From contig JADZFR010000034.1 of the NCBI GenBank assembly GCA_020849795.1, forward strand, positions 1 through 46,049: 46,049 nt of DNA. The letters run 5' to 3'. Source of the DNA: Planctomycetota bacterium. Its GTDB lineage: Bacteria > Planctomycetota > UBA8742 > UBA2392. Shown here piece after piece: positions 41,548-46,049 of the stretch; the first letter of the stretch is position 1; each line of letters opens with the position of its first letter. Below the pieces are notes generated by a model, which worked only from the letters and a program-made list of their open reading frames with translations, was not told the DNA's origin and did not search any database. A program made the translations under genes and the position numbers.

Positions 41548-43149
41548 ATGAAGGCAGAGCTGATCATCCGGGGCGGCACACGCGACAGCCAGAAGATCGC
41601 GCTGGTGCCCCATGGACGTATCACATTCGGACGCTCACCAACCTGTGACGAGCGTTTCACGGAAGAGTCGTTCAGCCGTGCCCACTTCAGCGTCGAGGGC
41701 AAGGGCAGTTTCTTTCTGCTGACGGACCTGCAAAGCAGCACGGGCACCGAAGTAAACGGCAAGAAGGTCGCCAGCAAAATCCTGCACAGTGGCGACCGCA
41801 TTGTTGCCGGCGGCATTGAGTTCGGCTTCAAGACGCAGGAAACACCCACCAACAAGATCAGCGCGAACAGCGGCCTGCTGGAAGCTGAGCCCAGCAAGAA
41901 CGCCAGCATCCGCGTTGAGGCCAACTTTGAAGACGGCTCGTTTCATCTCGAAGACACCGAGTCGGCCGAAGGCCAGCCCGACACCAGCCAATTGCTTGAG
42001 CGCACACGCGGCGCCCTGCAAACCATTTATCACGTCGGCAACCTGATCTACACGCAGGAGAGCCTGGACCGCGTCTGTCACACGATCATGGACGCGGCGA
42101 TGGACGTGCTGCAGCCGGATCGCGGCTTCCTTGTGATGTACGACCCCGAAGACAAGGTGCTTGAGCCCGTCGTCGTGCGTCGCCGCAAGTCGCCCGGCGG
42201 CAACGGCTCGTCGCGCACCAGCACGCGCCTGCTGCGCGCAGTGGACGATGAACTGACCCTGTGCCGGCCGATCATTCTTTACAGCGTCAAGAAGGGCCTG
42301 AGCGTTATCAGCGGCTCAGTGCACCCTGAAACCGGCGACAGCAACAGCAAGCACATCAAGAGCGCGATGTGTGTGCCGGTGCGCACCAACACTGACATCA
42401 TCGGCGCGATCTACCTTGACCGCGTGGACAACGACACGCCCTTCCAGCAGCACCAGCTTGAGTTGCTGGCCGGCATCGGCCGGCAAGCCGGCGTCGCCGT
42501 CGAACGCGCGCGCATGCTGGAAGACATGGAAGGCCTGTTCTACTCGTGCGTGCGCGCGCTGGTCTCAAGCATTGAGGCGAAAGACCAGTACACCCACGGC
42601 CACAGCGAGCGCGTGACCGCATTTGCCGTCACGCTGGCCGAAGAGATGCAACTGGATGCCGAGACGCTCGACAACGTGCGGCTGGGCGCGTTGCTGCACG
42701 ACGTGGGCAAAATCGGCGTGGCGGAGAAGATCCTGACCAAGCCTTCTCGCCTGACGCCCGACGAAGTCAAAGTGATTCGTCTGCACCCGGTGCGCGGCGG
42801 CGAGATTCTCAGCCACATTCGCAACATCCCCGGCGTAATCGCCGCCGTGAAGCACCATCACGAGATGTACAACGGGCTGGGCTACCCGGACGGCCTGGTC
42901 GGCGACGAGATCCCGCAAACCGCGCGCATTGTCGCGCTGGCAGACGCGTTTGACGCCATGACCAGCAACCGCAGCTATCGGCGCAACTTCGACGTGGATG
43001 AAGCGATCAGCGAGTTCACCCGCTGTTCGGGCGACCAGTTCGACCCGCAGGTGTGCGAAGTCATGATCCGCCTGCTGCGCGAAGGCACGATCATCCCGTG
43101 CAACGAGCTCTTCGCCAAGGGCATCGACATCAGCAAGAGCATCTACTAG
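41548..43149 (+). CDS. FHA-GAF-HD-GYP signalling protein
   Basis: A 533-residue cytosolic regulator. An N-terminal FHA domain (about residues 5-95) has GRS at 28-30 and SFSRAHFSV, so it probably binds phosphothreonine. A GAF sensor domain lies at about 165-320. The C-terminal HD-GYP domain has His384-Asp385 with Lys388 in HDVGKIG, HHE at 437-439 and the GYP triplet at 445-447. These are the features of an active cyclic-di-GMP phosphodiesterase. The FHA input suggests control by protein kinases. It is a single gene on plus with its own upstream region. The ATG at 41548 was chosen over an upstream start. Confidence 0.92.
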   Translation: MKAELIIRGGTRDSQKIALVPHGRITFGRSPTCDERFTEESFSRAHFSVEGKGSFFLLTDLQSSTGTEVNGKKVASKILHSGDRIVAGGIEFGFKTQETPTNKISANSGLLEAEPSKNASIRVEANFEDGSFHLEDTESAEGQPDTSQLLERTRGALQTIYHVGNLIYTQESLDRVCHTIMDAAMDVLQPDRGFLVMYDPEDKVLEPVVVRRRKSPGGNGSSRTSTRLLRAVDDELTLCRPIILYSVKKGLSVISGSVHPETGDSNSKHIKSAMCVPVRTNTDIIGAIYLDRVDNDTPFQQHQLELLAGIGRQAGVAVERARMLEDMEGLFYSCVRALVSSIEAKDQYTHGHSERVTAFAVTLAEEMQLDAETLDNVRLGALLHDVGKIGVAEKILTKPSRLTPDEVKVIRLHPVRGGEILSHIRNIPGVIAAVKHHHEMYNGLGYPDGLVGDEIPQTARIVALADAFDAMTSNRSYRRNFDVDEAISEFTRCSGDQFDPQVCEVMIRLLREGTIIPCNELFAKGIDISKSIY

Positions 43150-43176
43150 TGGCATTCGCCTGAGGCACGCGATACT

Positions 43177-43195
43177 CATGCGCGAGACGCGCATG
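43177..43195. terminator. Hairpin between convergent genes
   Basis: CATGCGC and GCGCATG form a 7-bp stem with a 5-base loop in the 49-base gap between the convergent HD-GYP and rpe genes. It has no T-run, so bidirectional termination is only possible. Confidence 0.4.
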
Positions 43196-43198
43196 CTA

Positions 43199-43837
43199 CT
43201 ACACGCGCAAACTCCTGATGCGCTGGGCATAGTCGCCCGTGAACACGTAATTGCCCGCCACCAGCACATTGGCGCCTGCGGCAATCGCTTCTTTCGCTGT
43301 CTGCTCGTTGATGCCGCCGTCGATTTCGATGTCCAGCCCGGGCCTTGCTGCGCGCGCGGCCTTCACCGTCTCCAGCACCTTGCCGATGAACTTCTGGCCG
43401 CCAAAGCCGGGCCACACGCTCATCACCAGCAGCATGTCGATTTCGCCAAGCCATGGCCGCGCAGCCTCAATGCTGGTGTCAGGGTTCAGCACCAGGCCCG
43501 GCTTAACGCCTGCCTTGCGGATCGCCGCCAGCGTCTCGCCAATCGGCGCGTTGCACTCGACATGGATGGTCAGGTAGTCGGCGCCCGCCTTGGCAAAGGC
43601 TTCAATGTAACGTTGCGGGTCGGTCATCATCAGGTGGCAATCGAGCGGCTTGGTGGCGACCTTCTTGATGGCTGCAACCACGGGCGGGCCGATTGTCAGG
43701 TTGGGGACGAAGTGGGCGTCCATCACGTCCACGTGCAGCAGGTCGGCGCCCGCAGCTTCAATGGCGCGGACTTCTTCGCCAATACGGGCGAAGTCGCAGG
43801 AGAGTAATGAGGGAGCAATCTTCAGTGCAGGCATCAT
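43199..43837 (-). CDS. rpe: Ribulose-phosphate 3-epimerase
   Basis: A 212-residue TIM-barrel epimerase that interconverts ribulose 5-phosphate and xylulose 5-phosphate. The start KIAPSLLSCDF, LHVDVMDAHFVPN, HLMM, MSVWPGFGGQ and EIDGGI are all diagnostic, with the metal-binding His and Asp residues in place. The first ATG (43837) overlaps the stop of the upstream four-helix-bundle gene; an ATG one codon later is also possible. It probably shares a transcript with pgk, though the four-helix-bundle insert lies between. Confidence 0.96.
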   Translation of the reverse strand: MMPALKIAPSLLSCDFARIGEEVRAIEAAGADLLHVDVMDAHFVPNLTIGPPVVAAIKKVATKPLDCHLMMTDPQRYIEAFAKAGADYLTIHVECNAPIGETLAAIRKAGVKPGLVLNPDTSIEAARPWLGEIDMLLVMSVWPGFGGQKFIGKVLETVKAARAARPGLDIEIDGGINEQTAKEAIAAGANVLVAGNYVFTGDYAQRIRSLRV

Positions 43838-44259
43838 GAGTTCCGAGTTCCGGGTTCCGAGTTCCGGGTTATGGGTTGTGTAGGGCCGTCCGCCCCTTCG
43901 CCCCTGAGGTAGGATGCTAACCCGCCGATCATTCGAATCGTCTTGTTGACGCGTTCGTAAAATCCATCGAACGCCGGTTGGTCGATGGCCTCCAGATCGA
44001 CCAGCACATACAGCATCGACTGCACTTCAATCGCCGATGCCTTGGCAATGGTAAGGAAGCGGGCGAAGTCCTTGGCGCCGTGCCTCCCAAATCCCTCCGC
44101 AATATTGTTCATGATCGACAACGATGCACGCGTCAGCTGGTCCTTTAAGCCAAACTCGCGGGCAAGGCGAGGTTCCGCACACAGGCGGTAGAAATCACGC
44201 GTCAGCTCGCGCGCCGATCGCCACGCCTTGATGTCTTCAAAACGTTCGAACGTGGCCAT
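43834..44259 (-). CDS. Four-helix-bundle protein (S23/IVP family)
   Basis: A 141-residue helical protein of the family first met in intervening sequences of 23S rRNA genes. The family pattern is clear: FEDIKAWRSARELTRDFY near the start, SIMNNIAEGFGR in the second helix and KDFARFLTIAKASAIEV in the third. The last residues (QPITRNSEPGTRNS) are encoded by heptamer repeats and are not part of the fold. The stop overlaps the rpe start, and heptamer arrays lie on both sides. The function is unknown; relatives include the Avd accessory proteins of diversity-generating retroelements, but no reverse transcriptase is present here. Confidence 0.9.
   Translation of the reverse strand: MATFERFEDIKAWRSARELTRDFYRLCAEPRLAREFGLKDQLTRASLSIMNNIAEGFGRHGAKDFARFLTIAKASAIEVQSMLYVLVDLEAIDQPAFDGFYERVNKTIRMIGGLASYLRGEGADGPTQPITRNSEPGTRNS
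43838..43879. repeat. Heptamer array at the 3' end of the four-helix-bundle gene
   Basis: Six 7-base units of the form GRGTTNN on the plus strand: mostly GAGTTCC and GGGTTCC, then two decayed units. On the minus strand they read as AACNCGG-type units. They code for the C-terminal tail of the four-helix-bundle protein. Confidence 0.8.
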
Positions 44260-44264
44260 GCATC

Positions 44265-44299
44265 AACCCGGAACTCCGAACGCGGAACTCAGAACTTCA
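44265..44299. repeat. Heptamer array upstream of the four-helix-bundle gene
   Basis: Five 7-base units that begin with AAC on the plus strand, starting AACCCGG then AACTCCG. This is the inverted partner of the array at 43838-43879. The array reaches into the end of pgk and contains its TGA stop. Confidence 0.8.
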
Positions 44300-45488
44300 G
44301 CAATGCTTCCAGCGCCGGCATCGGCTCGCCTTGCAGCAGCGTCAGGCTTGCGCCGCCGCCGGTGCTTACGTGGCTCATCTTGCCGCTCAGGCCGAAGTGT
44401 TCGACTGCCGCGGCGCTGTCGCCGCCGCCCACCACACTGTATGCGCCCTTGGCTGTGGCGGCTGCAATGGCGCTGACAATCGCCCGCGTGCCGTTGCTGA
44501 AGCGCTCTTTCTCAAACACGCCCATCGGGCCGTTGAACAGGATGGTCTTGGCGCGCTTGATGGCGTCGGCAAAGCGAGTCACGGTGTGGTCGCCGATGTC
44601 AAAGGCAGCCATGCCGTCGGGCACGTCGCCGTTGACTTCTTCGGCGCCTTCGATGTCGATGCCCTTGGCAATCACGTGGTCATCGGGCAGGTGCAGCACG
44701 ACGCCAAGGTCGCTGGCTTTGGCCACGATCTTCTTGCAGTCGCCGACCAGCGTGTCGTCGCACAGGCTGTTGCCAATGCCGATGCCCGCAGCCATCAGAA
44801 ACGTGTAGGCCATGCCGCCGCCGATGCAAAGCTCATTGATCTTGGGCAGCAGGTTGTTCAGCAGCGGAATCTTGTCGCTGACCTTGGCCCCGCCCAGCAC
44901 AGCCAGCGTGGGCCGCGCGGGCTTTTCCAGCACGCGGGCCATGGCGTCGATCTCGGCTTTCACCAGCAAGCCGGCGGCGCTGGGCAGCAGTCTGGCGGGC
45001 CAGACCATGCTGGCGTCGGCGCGGTGGCAGGTACCGAAGGCATCGTTGACGTAGGCCTCGGCCAAAGACGCGAGTTCGCGGCCGAAGACTTCGACGCCTT
45101 TGCTTTCGGCTTTGTGGAAGCGCAGGTTCTCAAGCAGCACGGCGCGGCCGTTTTCGATGCCGTGAACGCTGTGGCGAGTCTGCTCGCCCACGCAATCAGG
45201 AATCAGCGGGACTTCAAAGCCGAGCAAGTCGCTGAGGCGTTTGGCCACGGGCGCCAGTGAAAAAGCGCCTTCATGGCCTTTGCCCTCGGGGCGACCAAGG
45301 TGGCTGGCGAGGATGAGCTGCGCGCCCTGGGCCAGCAGCTTCTTGATGGTGGGCAGTGCGGCGACAATGCGCGCGTCGCTGGTGATGGTCTTGCCCTCAA
45401 GGGGCACGTTGAAGTCGCAGCGCACAAACACGCGCTTGCCCTTGAGGTTGCCCAGCGCGTCCAAACCCGGAATCTTCGATAGGTCCAT
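44289..45488 (-). CDS. pgk: Phosphoglycerate kinase
   Basis: A 399-residue PGK, the ATP-forming step of glycolysis from 1,3-bisphosphoglycerate. RCDFNVPL, SHLGRPEGK, NDAFGTCHRADAS, LGGAKVSDKI, FNGPMGVFE and the nucleotide-binding GGGDSAAAVE are all present. Length is normal. The ATG at 45488 has GGGAG seven bases upstream; a longer upstream frame has no family match. The stop lies inside a heptamer repeat, directly before the four-helix-bundle gene. Gene order pgk-insert-rpe suggests that pgk and rpe were once adjacent. Confidence 0.97.
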   Translation of the reverse strand: MDLSKIPGLDALGNLKGKRVFVRCDFNVPLEGKTITSDARIVAALPTIKKLLAQGAQLILASHLGRPEGKGHEGAFSLAPVAKRLSDLLGFEVPLIPDCVGEQTRHSVHGIENGRAVLLENLRFHKAESKGVEVFGRELASLAEAYVNDAFGTCHRADASMVWPARLLPSAAGLLVKAEIDAMARVLEKPARPTLAVLGGAKVSDKIPLLNNLLPKINELCIGGGMAYTFLMAAGIGIGNSLCDDTLVGDCKKIVAKASDLGVVLHLPDDHVIAKGIDIEGAEEVNGDVPDGMAAFDIGDHTVTRFADAIKRAKTILFNGPMGVFEKERFSNGTRAIVSAIAAATAKGAYSVVGGGDSAAAVEHFGLSGKMSHVSTGGGASLTLLQGEPMPALEALLKF

Positions 45489-45504
45489 GGCAAGCTCCCA
45501 CCGC

Positions 45505-45533
45505 ACTATAACCCAAGCGAAGCTCCAAGCCAG
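45505..45533 (-). promoter_or_regulatory. Candidate promoter for pgk
   Basis: On the minus strand the -10 box TATAGT (45505-45510, five of six matches) is 17 bases from CTGGCT (45528-45533, three of six). Transcription would begin near 45498, about ten bases before the start codon, which leaves just enough leader for the GGGAG ribosome binding site. Confidence 0.4.
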
Positions 45534-45577
45534 CACTGCCATTCCCGCGCCCCGCGTGACAGACCGGCCGTCGCCCT

Positions 45578-45824
45578 GCGACTGGAAGTCGCGCTCGCCG
45601 TGCGACTCGAGTTTTCATTGGGTGATTGCTGTCATCTTGTTTGGGCCTCTGGTTGCCGGATTGGCTTGCTCGGATCGCTCGATTTGTGTTGCGGCCTTCT
45701 CGGCTGCACGTGTTGCGCGCGTCTCGCGCGCTAGTGCTGCGGGCGTCTCGCACGCTTTGGCGTCCGGGACAGACGCCAACCATGCAGGCCGATGGCCTGC
45801 TGCACGGGCGGGCTGGAAGCCCGC
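45578..45824. repeat. Cluster of REP-like palindromes in the pgk upstream spacer
   Basis: The 350-base spacer 45489-45838 holds no supported gene. It has four small hairpins: GCGACT-GGA-AGTCGC at 45578-45592, an 8-bp stem at 45757-45779, GCAGGCC-GAT-GGCCTGC at 45784-45800 and GCGGGCT-GGA-AGCCCGC at 45808-45824. Two have GGA triloops and the last two lie only seven bases apart. They resemble REP-type palindromes rather than terminators, since no T-runs follow. Confidence 0.65.
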
Positions 45825-45838
45825 ATCACACAATGCTG

Positions 45839-46049
45839 CTACGCCGCTTTTTGCAGCCGCCCCAAACCCGGGTTGGTCTTGCTGATGATCCGGCGCAGCA
45901 GGCTTGCCGCTTGCATGCCGATGCGCATCAGCGTGACCACGGGGTCGGGCCCGCGCCGCGGCCTTTGCTGCGGTGAGCTGTACATCGGCTCGGGCTCAGG
46001 CTCGGCGTTCAGCACCGCCATCGCTTCGCGGCGGCGCTCGGGCGACACC
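45839..46049 (-). CDS. C-terminal part of an unknown protein, cut by the window edge
   Basis: The last 69 codons of a minus-strand reading frame that runs off the end of the window. The visible part is basic and Pro/Glu-rich (AEPEPEPMYSS, then RPRRGPDP), followed by a possible amphipathic helix with Leu/Arg/Ile. No domain is recognised and the start is outside the window. Whether it is a real gene rests on the open frame only. Confidence 0.4.
   Translation of the reverse strand, partial: VSPERRREAMAVLNAEPEPEPMYSSPQQRPRRGPDPVVTLMRIGMQAASLLRRIISKTNPGLGRLQKAA

Noticed and set aside
43834..44299. Diversity-generating retroelement with Avd-like protein
   Set aside because: No reverse transcriptase, template or variable repeat nearby.
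45241..45885. Plus-strand frames near the pgk start and spacer
   Set aside because: Overlap pgk antisense and the palindrome cluster; composition is that of shadow frames.

Overview
This 46 kb window looks like part of the chromosome of a high-GC, Gram-negative-type bacterium, most likely a member of the Planctomycetota. The grounds are: a short PheT without the N-terminal tRNA-binding (EMAP) domain, a deoxyhypusine-synthase-like protein, a secreted Tricorn protease, an HldD-type heptose epimerase, several lipobox proteins, and small palindromes plus degenerate heptamer repeats in the spacers. The taxonomic call is inference. No rRNA, tRNA, CRISPR array, transposase or phage gene was seen.

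Layout. 1-4.1 kb: a small unknown protein, a UPF0316 membrane protein, a DoxX protein, and a large secreted amidase with an inserted golvesin-like domain and a sorting-type C-terminus. 4.1-7.0 kb: lipoprotein-dapF-M50 protease-scpA, with ATGA start/stop overlaps. 7.0-24.8 kb, all on the minus strand: a fatty-acid block (rpmF-plsX-fabH-fabD-fabG ... acpP-fabF) into which a propionyl-CoA to methylmalonyl-CoA block (pccB, two lipoproteins, biotin carboxylase, biotin carrier, methylmalonyl-CoA mutase large chain, an unknown protein, epimerase) is embedded. alaS, with an unusual internal insertion, and recA lie upstream. 24.9-32.0 kb: an HldD epimerase coupled to a membrane-anchored CX5R phosphatase, the DHS-like protein, a MazG-like pyrophosphohydrolase with a Cys tail, a Tricorn protease and a one-TM peptide.

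32.0-32.4 kb is the longest non-coding stretch. It is rich in hairpins and direct repeats. 32.4-34.5 kb: a hotdog thioesterase and an acyl-CoA synthetase overlap on the plus strand. 34.5-41.3 kb, minus strand: DUF169 protein, an enlarged Lgt, PheT, a CtpA-like protease and a rhomboid-like protein that seems to lack its catalytic serine. 41.5-43.1 kb: an FHA-GAF-HD-GYP regulator on plus. 43.2-45.5 kb: pgk, a four-helix-bundle (S23-type) gene boxed by inverted heptamer repeats, and rpe. The window ends in a palindrome-rich spacer and a truncated gene.

The most unusual points are: (1) degenerate 7-bp tandem repeats at four places, two of them as inverted pairs, one of these boxing the four-helix-bundle gene between pgk and rpe; (2) an in-frame insertion of about 90 residues with lower GC in AlaS; (3) interleaving of fatty-acid synthesis with propionate carboxylation genes; (4) the structured 32.0-32.4 kb spacer. 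No complete new defence or mobile system was recognised.
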